Source: an uncultured Gemmatimonadota bacterium
GTDB taxonomy: Bacteria > Gemmatimonadota > Gemmatimonadetes > Gemmatimonadales > Gemmatimonadaceae
Assembly (NCBI GenBank): GCA_903894655.1
Contig: CAITQY010000195.1
Location: 1-5,973, forward strand
DNA length: 5,973 nucleotides
Reading direction: 5' to 3'
The notes under the pieces were generated by a model. It made no database searches. It was not told where the DNA came from and was given only the letters and a program-made list of their open reading frames with translations. This document shows positions 1-5,304 of this stretch, in pieces. The number at the start of each line of letters is the position of its first letter. Position 1 is the first letter of the stretch. Both the position numbers and the translations under genes were made by a program.

Positions 1-12
1 ACATTTTTCCCT

Positions 13-47
13 CTCTGCGTCCTCTGCGACCTCTGGATCTCTGCGTG
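13..47. repeat. Pyrimidine-rich 9-nt short repeats
   Basis: Four imperfect units built on ctctgcg follow one another at 13-21, 22-30, 31-38 and 39-47. They are preceded by a T-rich run (4-8). The last unit continues into sequence that matches the right arm of the long palindrome at 354-371, so this is probably the right side of a second copy of that element, whose other half lies outside the window. The function is unknown. The units are visible directly; the link to the palindrome rests on a short match. Confidence 0.55.
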
Positions 48-138
48 ATCCGTTCATCAATCTCGCCGAAGCACCACCAGCCTACGCCGCCCCAATAGGC
101 AGCCGTCGGCTCGGCGCCGCGCGCATGCCGCGCTCGAT
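39..138 (-). repeat. Direct repeat of the mnmA 3' end plus downstream flank (copy A)
   Basis: This stretch matches 354-457 in the same orientation. Positions 39-73 match 354-388 at 31 of 35 bases. After a 4-nt length difference, 82-138 match 401-457 at 48 of 57 bases. Copy B at 354-457 is the true 3' end of mnmA with its flank. Similarity stops at about 139, exactly where the 14-nt tandem repeat family begins, so that boundary is a likely breakpoint. The duplicated unit includes both coding and non-coding sequence, so it arose by a DNA event rather than by convergence on a protein motif. Confidence 0.85.
82..138 (-). pseudogene. mnmA: Remnant of the last 18 codons of mnmA with stop
   Basis: Read on the minus strand, this encodes IERGMRAAPSRRLPIGAA and a TAG stop. 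The C-terminus of the intact MnmA is IERGMRTAPSRRLPILAA, also ending in TAG. Of nine base differences over 57 nt, six are synonymous third-position changes; only two residues differ (Thr/Ala and Leu/Gly). Upstream the frame meets a stop at 145-147, inside unrelated repeat sequence, so no gene remains. The remnant most likely derives from a second, diverged mnmA allele or a duplicated copy that was then deleted. A repeat element that captured this end is a less likely alternative. Confidence 0.8.
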
Positions 139-154
139 CGTTGATCAAGGGGTC

Positions 155-209
155 AGAGTCGTTGATCCAGAGTCGTTGATCCGAGTCGTTGATCCAGAGT
201 CGTTGATCC
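155..209. repeat. 14-nt tandem repeat, four units
   Basis: The unit agagtcgttgatcc occurs at 155-168, 169-182, 183-195 (lacking the first a, 13 nt) and 196-209. A partial fifth unit, tcgttgatc, occurs at 138-146, at the edge of the mnmA remnant. Each unit carries one GATC. The one-base-deleted third unit and near-perfect identity of the others suggest recent slipped-strand expansion. There is no spacer structure as in CRISPR and no coding frame. The array may have formed at, or promoted, the rearrangement boundary beside it. Confidence 0.85.
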
Positions 210-233
210 CGCCGTGATGACCGTGCCGGCGGG
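208..233. other. GC-rich hairpin, 7-bp perfect stem
   Basis: Cccgccg at 208-214 pairs perfectly with cggcggg at 227-233 around a 12-nt loop. No T-run follows on either strand, so it is not a classical intrinsic terminator. It could be a leftover transcription-end structure or a chance fold in GC-rich DNA. The rest of 234-270 shows nothing recognisable. Confidence 0.4.
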
Positions 234-270
234 AGAGCTTGCGGCGAGGGTGGAGTGAGACGCGCGTTCG

Positions 271-371
271 TGAACTGATCACACAGAGACCAAGAGCAAA
301 AGAGAAAAGGAGACGTTGAGGCAACGGGCCTCTTTGTCTCCTTTTCTCTTTGACTCTGTGTGATCAGTTCA
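271..371. terminator. Long interrupted palindrome, likely bidirectional terminator after mnmA
   Basis: Outer arms of 18 nt pair perfectly (tgaactgatcacacagag at 271-288 with 354-371). Inner arms of 16 nt also pair perfectly (299-314 with 336-351). The arms are separated by a 10-nt against 2-nt internal loop. The 21-nt centre holds a further 5-bp stem (318-322 with 328-332). The ggagac/gtctcc part of the stem is followed by ttttctcttt on both strands, as expected of a rho-independent terminator working in both directions. It lies 30 nt past the mnmA stop, so ending the cysteine desulfurase-mnmA transcript is its most likely job. It is much longer than a usual terminator and may be a dispersed palindromic element recruited for this role. 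No clear target-site duplication flanks it. Confidence 0.65.
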
Positions 372-457
372 ACGATCTCGCCGAAGCAGGAGCGACCAGC
401 CTACGCCGCCAAGATAGGCAGTCGCCGACTCGGTGCCGTGCGCATGCCGCGTTCGAT
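354..457 (-). repeat. Direct repeat of the mnmA 3' end plus downstream flank (copy B)
   Basis: This is the partner of the copy at 39-138. It covers the right outer arm of the palindrome (354-371), the 29 nt between palindrome and stop codon (372-400), and the last 18 codons and stop of the intact mnmA (401-457). It is the functional member of the pair, because the mnmA frame runs through it. Confidence 0.85.
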
Positions 458-1561
458 CACACCGCCGCCGAGCACGATGTCGCCGTCATAAATCACCAGC
501 GACTGCCCCGGTGAAATCGCGTGCACCGGTTCGTCGAGCGCGAGCTCGATCGCGTCGCCCGACAGCCGCACGATCGTAGCCGGCGCCGCGGCGGCGCGAT
601 TACGCACCTGCACCTGCACCTGCGCCCCAACCACCGGCGGCTCCACCAACCAGTTCAGCTCACGCGCTTCCAATCCGCGCCCCAGCAGCGCCTCGCGCGG
701 GCCGATCACTACCGCGCGTTCGCCCGGCACGATCTCCACCACGAACATCGGCTCGGCGAATCCACCGGGCAGTCCTCTGCGCTGGCCGATCGTGTAGCGC
801 GCAAAGCCCTGATGTTCGCCGATCACTTCGCCGCTCACCAATCGCAGCGGCCCAACCGAGAGCGCAGGGGCGTCGGCGCCAAGCTGCTCCTCCAGCACGC
901 GCACATGATTGCCGTCGGGCACGAAGCAGATGTCCTGACTCTCCGGCTTCTCCGCCGTGCGCAGTCCGAAGCGACGCGCGATCTCGCGCGTTTCCGCCTT
1001 GGTCTGATTGCCCACCGGCAACACCAAGCGCGACAACACCGGGCGCTCGATGCCCCACAGGAAATAGCTCTGATCCTTGGCCGGATCGAGGCCACGCAAC
1101 ATTACACGTAGATCGTGACCCTGCGCCGGCACACCCATGCGTGCGTAGTGTCCGGTGGCGAGCCACGGCGCGTCGATATCATCGGCCTTGTGCAGCAGAT
1201 CGCGGAACTTCGTAAACGTGTTGCAGCGTACGCAGGGAATCGGCGTGCGGCCGCGCGCGTATTCCTGCACGAAGTCATCGAGCACATCATGCCCGAAGCG
1301 ATCCACCAGGTTCGTCACGTAGTGCGGAATCCCAAGCTTCTCGCAGACGCGTCGTGCATCGCTGGTGCTGTCCAGCGAACAGCAGGGACGGTCGGGAATA
1401 TCCTTGCCGTCTTCGTGCAGCTTCATCGTCACGCCGACCACGTCGCAGCCGGCTTCCACGAGCACCGCGGCCGCGACCGACGAATCCACGCCGCCACTCA
1501 TCGCCACCAGCACGCGCTCCCCCTTCTGCGGCAACAGGCCGTGCACTGACGTGTTCGACAT
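401..1561 (-). CDS. mnmA: tRNA-specific 2-thiouridylase MnmA
   Basis: MnmA activates U34 of tRNA-Lys, Glu and Gln with ATP and inserts sulfur to give s2U34, using sulfur relayed from a cysteine desulfurase in the cytoplasm. The 386-residue protein has the expected length. The PP-loop ATP site is SGGVDSSV at residues 22-29. The first catalytic-region cysteines are in PIPCVRCN (Cys110 and Cys113), followed by the ATGHYAR motif (135-141), the DQSYFLWG motif (163-170) and ESQDICF with the second catalytic cysteine, Cys212. The central and C-terminal tRNA-binding domains follow, with YTIGQRRGL at 256-264. I chose the ATG at 1561 because the PP-loop then starts about 20 residues in, as in the family; the frame stays open to 1690, but that part overlaps the upstream gene and looks like its shadow. 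The start is 8 nt after the cysteine desulfurase stop, which implies co-transcription and probable translational coupling. The CxxC form at 110-113, instead of the DxxC of the E. coli enzyme, is noteworthy. The stop is TAG. Confidence 0.96.
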   Translation of the reverse strand: MSNTSVHGLLPQKGERVLVAMSGGVDSSVAAAVLVEAGCDVVGVTMKLHEDGKDIPDRPCCSLDSTSDARRVCEKLGIPHYVTNLVDRFGHDVLDDFVQEYARGRTPIPCVRCNTFTKFRDLLHKADDIDAPWLATGHYARMGVPAQGHDLRVMLRGLDPAKDQSYFLWGIERPVLSRLVLPVGNQTKAETREIARRFGLRTAEKPESQDICFVPDGNHVRVLEEQLGADAPALSVGPLRLVSGEVIGEHQGFARYTIGQRRGLPGGFAEPMFVVEIVPGERAVVIGPREALLGRGLEARELNWLVEPPVVGAQVQVQVRNRAAAAPATIVRLSGDAIELALDEPVHAISPGQSLVIYDGDIVLGGGVIERGMRTAPSRRLPILAA

Positions 1562-1569
1562 CACGCCGC

Positions 1570-2760
1570 TCAAAAGTCGATGGGCTCGAACGCGCACGAC
1601 GCGCTTGCCGCTTTGCCCACGCGCGACTTCTCGGCCAACGTGGTCAGTACGTCGAGCGTGCGCTGCACGTCGGCGTCGGTGCTCAGGCAACCCAGCGACA
1701 AGCGCAGCGCCGCATTCGCGATGTCTGGCGCAACGCCCATGGCGGTCAGCACGTGCGACGCCGACACGCTGCCGCTCTGACAGGCCGAGCCCGCGCTGCA
1801 GGCGATGCCGCGCAGGTCGAGGGCCATCAGCATGGATTCGCTGCTGGTGCCCGGAATCGACATGTTCGTGATGTGCGGGGCGCGCGGCGCGCCCGCCGCG
1901 TGAATGATCACGTCGGGAATGCGCTCGCGGAGCCCCTGCTCGAGCATCGCGCGCATCGTCGACAACCGCGCGTGCTCGACCTCGTGTTCGGCCAGCAGCA
2001 GCTCGGCCGCCGTGGCCAAGCCAACGGCGAACGCCACATTTTCGGTGCCCGGCCGACGGCCACGATCCTGTGAGCCGCCGTGAAGCATCGGCTCGAGCGG
2101 CGTGTTCCGGCGGATGAACAGGGCGCCGATACCCTTGGGCGCGCCGAACTTGTGTCCCGAAATGGTGAGGAGGTCGAACGGCGTGTGCCGAGCATCGATC
2201 GGGACTTTTCCGAACGCCTGAACCGCGTCCGTGTGGAACAGCGCACCAGCGGTCTTGGATTGCGCGGCCAACGCCGGCACATCCTGCATCACGCCGACTT
2301 CATTGTTCACCCACATCACGCTGGCCACGGCCACGCGACCGTCGAGCAGCTCGGCGAAGTGCGCCATATCCACGAGGCCGTCATGTGACACGCGCACAAG
2401 GCGCTCTTCGCCGCCCTCGTGCGCCACCTGATGCACGGCCGCCAGCACCGCCTTGTGCTCGATGGGCGTGGTGATCGCGGCATCGCGCCCGTGTGCGCGC
2501 AGCGTCCGGAAGGCGCCCAGAATGGCAAAGTTGTCGCCCTCGGTGCCGCCTGAGGTAAAGCAGACTTCGTCAGAGTGCGCGCCGATACACGCGGCGAGCC
2601 GCTCACGCGCTTCGTCGAGCGCCACGCGCGCTTCACGGCCCCAGCGATGCACACTGGACGGGTTTCCGAAGCGCGGGCCGAAGTAGGGCGCCATGGCGGC
2701 CATGACCTCGTCGCGCACCGGCGTGGTGGCGGCGTGATCCAGGTACACGGGGTGCGTCAT
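1570..2760 (-). CDS. Cysteine desulfurase, NifS/IscS class I, likely sulfur donor to MnmA
   Basis: This PLP enzyme converts L-cysteine to alanine and holds the sulfur as a persulfide for transfer. At 396 residues it is full length. The N-terminal YLDHAATTP motif (6-14) and FGNPSSVH (31-38) are typical. PLP-site residues include SGGTEGDN (70-77), His102, the Asp178-Gln181 pair in TDAVQAF, and the Schiff-base Lys204 in SGHKFGAPKG. GRRPGTEN (234-241) is also conserved. The catalytic Cys327 lies in CSAGSACQSG, the class I loop form. RLSLG near 353 matches the family C-terminal core. The tail lacks the E. coli IscS-type ending used to bind IscU, and no iscU, iscA or sufB lies nearby. With mnmA directly downstream, the arrangement resembles the dedicated yrvO-mnmA pair of Bacillus more than an Fe-S operon; that role is inferred. 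A NifS or IscS name would be equally defensible, so no symbol is given. The ATG at 2760 has no Shine-Dalgarno sequence but sits just after a TANNNT motif. Confidence 0.95.
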   Translation of the reverse strand: MTHPVYLDHAATTPVRDEVMAAMAPYFGPRFGNPSSVHRWGREARVALDEARERLAACIGAHSDEVCFTSGGTEGDNFAILGAFRTLRAHGRDAAITTPIEHKAVLAAVHQVAHEGGEERLVRVSHDGLVDMAHFAELLDGRVAVASVMWVNNEVGVMQDVPALAAQSKTAGALFHTDAVQAFGKVPIDARHTPFDLLTISGHKFGAPKGIGALFIRRNTPLEPMLHGGSQDRGRRPGTENVAFAVGLATAAELLLAEHEVEHARLSTMRAMLEQGLRERIPDVIIHAAGAPRAPHITNMSIPGTSSESMLMALDLRGIACSAGSACQSGSVSASHVLTAMGVAPDIANAALRLSLGCLSTDADVQRTLDVLTTLAEKSRVGKAASASCAFEPIDF

Positions 2761-2779
2761 TTTGGTAAATTACAGGAAA
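2761..2779. promoter_or_regulatory. Divergent start region with overlapping -10-like motifs
   Basis: Only 19 nt separate the start codons of the cysteine desulfurase (minus) and the zinc-ribbon gene (plus). This AT-rich gap holds taaatt (2766-2771) for the plus strand and, overlapping it, taattt (2772-2767) for the minus strand. Both fit the TANNNT -10 pattern and end 8 nt and 6 nt before the respective start codons, which suggests leaderless or near-leaderless transcripts. The core gtaaattac (2765-2773) is a small dyad with 4-bp arms that could also bind a regulator. The plus gene has a short purine run (aggaaa, 2774-2779) directly before its ATG; the minus gene has none. I found no convincing -35 box. 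The motifs are visible; promoter function is inferred. Confidence 0.4.
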
Positions 2780-3850
2780 ATGTTCACGACCTGTATCCAC
2801 TGCACTGGGAATCTTGGCCGGAACGAGGCCTTCGAGGCCTTTCCCGTGGGCTCCCGGCTGGCCTTCGACGCCGCCAAGGGGCGCCTGTGGGCAGTGTGCC
2901 GCGCCTGTGACCGCTGGAACCTCTCCCCCCTCGAGGAGCGCTGGGAGGCCATCGAGGCCATGGAGCGCCGCTTCCGCGACAGCCGCTTGCGCGTTAGCAC
3001 CGATAACGTAGGACTCGCCCGCTTGAAAGAAGGCGTCGACCTGATCCGCATCGGCGAGCCGCAGCGCCCCGAGATGGCGGCCTGGCGCTATGGCGACCAG
3101 TTCGGCCGGCGTCGGAAGCGACAGATGCTGATCACCGGCACCGTCGTCGGCAGCGCCGTCGCGCTCGTGGGCGGGATGGTGGCCGTCGGCCTCAGCGTGG
3201 GCAGCTTCGCTGGCATCTACGCGAATGGCGGCATCTGGGACGCGCTGATCAACGGGCGGCAAAGTGTCTCCATTGGCAAAATTGCGCTGCCCGATGGAGA
3301 GTTGGTCGACGTGCAACGCAAGCACGCACGAATGAGTTCGCTCATGCGCGGGGCTGATGGCGGCCCGCTGCAGTTGCGATTGGAGTCCGTCACGGGCACA
3401 CACGTACTGGTCGGCGATGACGCCATGAAAGCGGCGGCGCGACTGCTGCCGACGGTCAATCGCTTCGGTGGATCACGTGTTCAAGTGCAGGATGCGGTCT
3501 CGTTGCTTGACGAGGTGGGCGACCCCCTCTGTGTCCTGGCCTCGGTACAGCAGCGTGTCGGTGCCAAAGTGGGCGATGAGCGTTGGGGGGCCGGCGACAG
3601 TGCGTGGTTCGGACGCTACGAGAGAAGGGGCGTGAAAAAGCTCCCCGGCGCCCTGCATTCGCTCGCACCGCGTGATCGCCTCGCCCTCGAGATGGCGCTG
3701 CACGAGGAAAGCGAGCGCCGCGCGATGGACGGTGAGCTGGCCGCACTCGAACTCGCGTGGGCCGAAGCCGAGCAGATCGCGAAGATCGCCGACGACATGT
3801 TCCTGCCCGCGTCGATCACCGAACACTTCGATCGGCTCAAGAATCCCTGA
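2780..3850 (+). CDS. Unrecognised protein: N-terminal zinc-ribbon-like module, one long hydrophobic segment
   Basis: I do not recognise this 356-residue protein. Two CxxC pairs (Cys5/Cys8 and Cys40/Cys43, the latter in VCRACDRWNLSP) form a probable zinc ribbon, with a charged helix-prone stretch after it (about 50-70). A basic run, GRRRKRQ (109-115), leads into a glycine-rich hydrophobic segment at about 116-148. This is long for one membrane helix and could be a single pass or a tight hairpin. By the positive-inside rule the zinc ribbon should be cytosolic. The remaining 200 residues have no motif I can name; 303-340 is acidic and probably helical, and the only other cysteine is Cys251. There is no signal peptide. 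I chose the ATG at 2780 because the frame's upstream TTG (2762) lacks a ribosome site and would only add six residues before the first CxxC. It is divergent from the cysteine desulfurase and convergent with kynB, so it is probably transcribed alone. Codon use and GC look like those of its neighbours. The coding call is firm; the function is unknown. Confidence 0.85.
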   Translation: MFTTCIHCTGNLGRNEAFEAFPVGSRLAFDAAKGRLWAVCRACDRWNLSPLEERWEAIEAMERRFRDSRLRVSTDNVGLARLKEGVDLIRIGEPQRPEMAAWRYGDQFGRRRKRQMLITGTVVGSAVALVGGMVAVGLSVGSFAGIYANGGIWDALINGRQSVSIGKIALPDGELVDVQRKHARMSSLMRGADGGPLQLRLESVTGTHVLVGDDAMKAAARLLPTVNRFGGSRVQVQDAVSLLDEVGDPLCVLASVQQRVGAKVGDERWGAGDSAWFGRYERRGVKKLPGALHSLAPRDRLALEMALHEESERRAMDGELAALELAWAEAEQIAKIADDMFLPASITEHFDRLKNP

Positions 3851-3870
3851 GCCGGTAAGGCGCTACGGCT
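3850..3870. terminator. Small hairpin shared by convergent gene ends
   Basis: Agccg-g-ta (3850-3857) pairs with tacggct (3864-3870) around a 6-nt loop, giving a 7-bp stem with one bulged g. It fills the 18-nt gap between the stop of the zinc-ribbon gene (3848-3850) and the stop of kynB (3871-3869), overlapping both stop codons. No T-run follows on either strand, so a role as a bidirectional terminator is possible but weakly supported. Confidence 0.35.
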
Positions 3871-4504
3871 ATCGCACCGCGCGCAACAGCGCCCGCACCG
3901 GCGCCGCGTCCGCACCATGCACCGCCAACGGCTGCGCCAGCAATTCGTAGTGTCCCACCGGCACCGCGTCGAGCGCGAGATTTTCCAGTACGAACGCCCC
4001 GCCACCAAAGATCACGTTGTGCACCGGCAGCGCCGTACTCGTGCGACGATCCACACTGGGGGCATCCACGCCCCACAGGGTGAGTCCATGCTGCACCAGC
4101 CACGTCGCCGCGTCTTCACTCAAGGCCGGCCAGTTCGCCGGGAACGAACCGCCTGCCACCGAGTGCCCCGTGCGCACGATCACCCGCGTGGGCACGTGAT
4201 CACCCAACAACGCCTGCAGCACGGGAATCGTGATGTCACTCGACACCTCATGGTCATCCGGCAGCGCAATGAAGTGCACCTCCCCCACGAACACCGACGC
4301 CGGCAGTGACTCCGACGCCGGCCACGACGACTGCACATGCAACGGCGCATCGGCATGCGTGCCCACATGCGCACTGGTCGACAGCACGCCCAGGTTCACA
4401 CTGCTGCCGTCCTCGCGCCGGCACGTCCACCCGCACGAGAACGCCACGTCGTCCGGCCAAGGCGGCGTAGCAGCAGCGAATGGGACACTGATATCAAAGA
4501 ACAT
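3869..4504 (-). CDS. kynB: Kynurenine formamidase (arylformamidase) KynB
   Basis: KynB hydrolyses N-formyl-L-kynurenine to L-kynurenine and formate, the second step of tryptophan breakdown, in the cytoplasm. At 211 residues it matches the bacterial metal-dependent cyclase/KynB family. The N-terminal FFDISVPF (2-9) is typical. The metal-binding signature HVGTHADAPLH spans residues 46-56, with His46, His50 and Asp52 as likely ligands and His56 next to them. His162 (in LPVHNVIF) and Glu174 (in FVLENL) are the expected second set. WGVDAPSVD (144-152) and the C-terminal PVRALLR are also family-like. The ATG follows the kynA stop with no base between (TAAATG), so translation probably continues by termination-reinitiation. 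No kynureninase is seen in the window. Other cyclase-family hydrolases share the HxGTHxDxPxH motif, but the kynA partner makes KynB the best call. Confidence 0.93.
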   Translation of the reverse strand: MFFDISVPFAAATPPWPDDVAFSCGWTCRREDGSSVNLGVLSTSAHVGTHADAPLHVQSSWPASESLPASVFVGEVHFIALPDDHEVSSDITIPVLQALLGDHVPTRVIVRTGHSVAGGSFPANWPALSEDAATWLVQHGLTLWGVDAPSVDRRTSTALPVHNVIFGGGAFVLENLALDAVPVGHYELLAQPLAVHGADAAPVRALLRAVR

Positions 4505-5275
4505 TTAGGAGGGCTTCGCCGCCCCATAGAACTTCGACCGCACCGCCCACAGCTCCGGAAAAAACCGGTGGCTCACGGTACGTGAGAGATACTTCGCACC
4601 GAGCGTACCACCGGTGCCAAACGTGCCGGGGCCGATGATGCGCTCCACCAGCTGCACATGCAGAAAACGCCAGCGCGCAAACCGCTGCTCGAACTCCAGG
4701 AGCCCCTCGACCAGCAGGAACAGCGGTGTCGGTCCCGGGCCCATGTACAGCTCGGCCAGATCCATCTGCTCGTGTTCGATCAGCGCCAGCACCAGCGACT
4801 GCAGGATCGGACGGGCCAGCGCTTCCTTTACCACCGCCGGCGGCTCTCCATGCTCGGTGATCGCCGCCAAGAAATGCGGGTCGCGCAATCCCGCCGTCGC
4901 TTCGATCGCGCGAAACTGCGCGCTCTGTGAACCGCTGCTCGACCCGAGATAGCCGCGAAACTGCGCAAAGCGCTGCGGCGGCAGCGTGTCGAGGGCGGTG
5001 AGCTGTTGTGCGATGATCTCGGTGAGCACGTTGATGCGTTGTACGGCGAGCAGCGCCCGCATCGTGTCGAATGCTTCGAGCGCCGTGATCATCGTATCCA
5101 TCTCGTGCCGCAGCACCTTGAACCACAGCTCACTGGCCTGATGCACCACGATGAAGAGCAGTTCGTCGGGATGCTCGGGCGTGGACTGCAGCGTCTGCAG
5201 CTCAAGCAGCTCCGGCAGGCGCAGGTAGCTGCCGTAGTCGATGCTCGACGTGTGTCCGTGCGCGCTTTCACTCAT
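4505..5275 (-). CDS. kynA: Tryptophan 2,3-dioxygenase KynA
   Basis: This haem enzyme adds O2 across the indole ring of L-tryptophan to give N-formylkynurenine, which KynB then uses. The 256-residue chain is complete, slightly shorter than many bacterial homologues. Family motifs in order are IDYGSYLRLPELL (12-24, with Tyr14), FIVVHQASELWFK (41-53, with the distal His45), FRGYLGSSSGSQS (106-118, with Arg107 that should bind the substrate carboxylate), WRFLHVQLVERIIG (202-215, with His206 as the likely haem ligand) and GTGGTLGAKYL (220-230, with Thr221). The start ATG at 5275 puts the conserved core about 12 residues in. It has only a weak ribosome site (agcagg about 8 nt upstream). It lies 29 nt after the bshB1 stop and abuts kynB, so the three probably form one operon with its promoter outside the window. 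Confidence 0.96.
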   Translation of the reverse strand: MSESAHGHTSSIDYGSYLRLPELLELQTLQSTPEHPDELLFIVVHQASELWFKVLRHEMDTMITALEAFDTMRALLAVQRINVLTEIIAQQLTALDTLPPQRFAQFRGYLGSSSGSQSAQFRAIEATAGLRDPHFLAAITEHGEPPAVVKEALARPILQSLVLALIEHEQMDLAELYMGPGPTPLFLLVEGLLEFEQRFARWRFLHVQLVERIIGPGTFGTGGTLGAKYLSRTVSHRFFPELWAVRSKFYGAAKPS

Positions 5276-5304
5276 GGCAATGGCCTGCTGGTAGGGGAGT
5301 GCAC

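Noticed and set aside
155..209. CRISPR-like array
   Set aside because: Units are 14 nt and contiguous with no unique spacers, and no cas gene is present.
271..371. Insertion sequence or MITE with target-site duplication
   Set aside because: The 18-bp inverted ends are real, but the flanking bases (gcgttcg and acgatct) show no direct duplication and there is no transposase, so only a palindrome/terminator call is made.
521..1111. 196-residue plus-strand open frame opposite mnmA
   Set aside because: It is the reverse complement of a well-conserved gene, rich in His, Arg and Gln, with no recognisable motif; GC-rich DNA produces such shadows.
1562..1690. 43-residue N-terminal extension of MnmA (open frame to an ATG at 1690)
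   Set aside because: It lies wholly inside the cysteine desulfurase 3' end, is Arg/His-rich as antisense-free shadow frames in GC-rich DNA are, and would place the PP-loop about 64 residues in, unlike the family.
1354..2073. 239-residue plus-strand frame opposite the desulfurase-mnmA junction
   Set aside because: Arg/Ala-rich shadow of two conserved genes, with no ribosome site or family motif.
2633..3403. 256-residue minus-strand frame spanning the divergent start region
   Set aside because: It would cover the starts of two well-supported genes on both strands, and its composition is that of a shadow frame.
4494..5126. 210-residue minus-strand frame overlapping kynA
   Set aside because: Out-of-frame shadow of kynA, which has all tryptophan dioxygenase motifs in its own frame.
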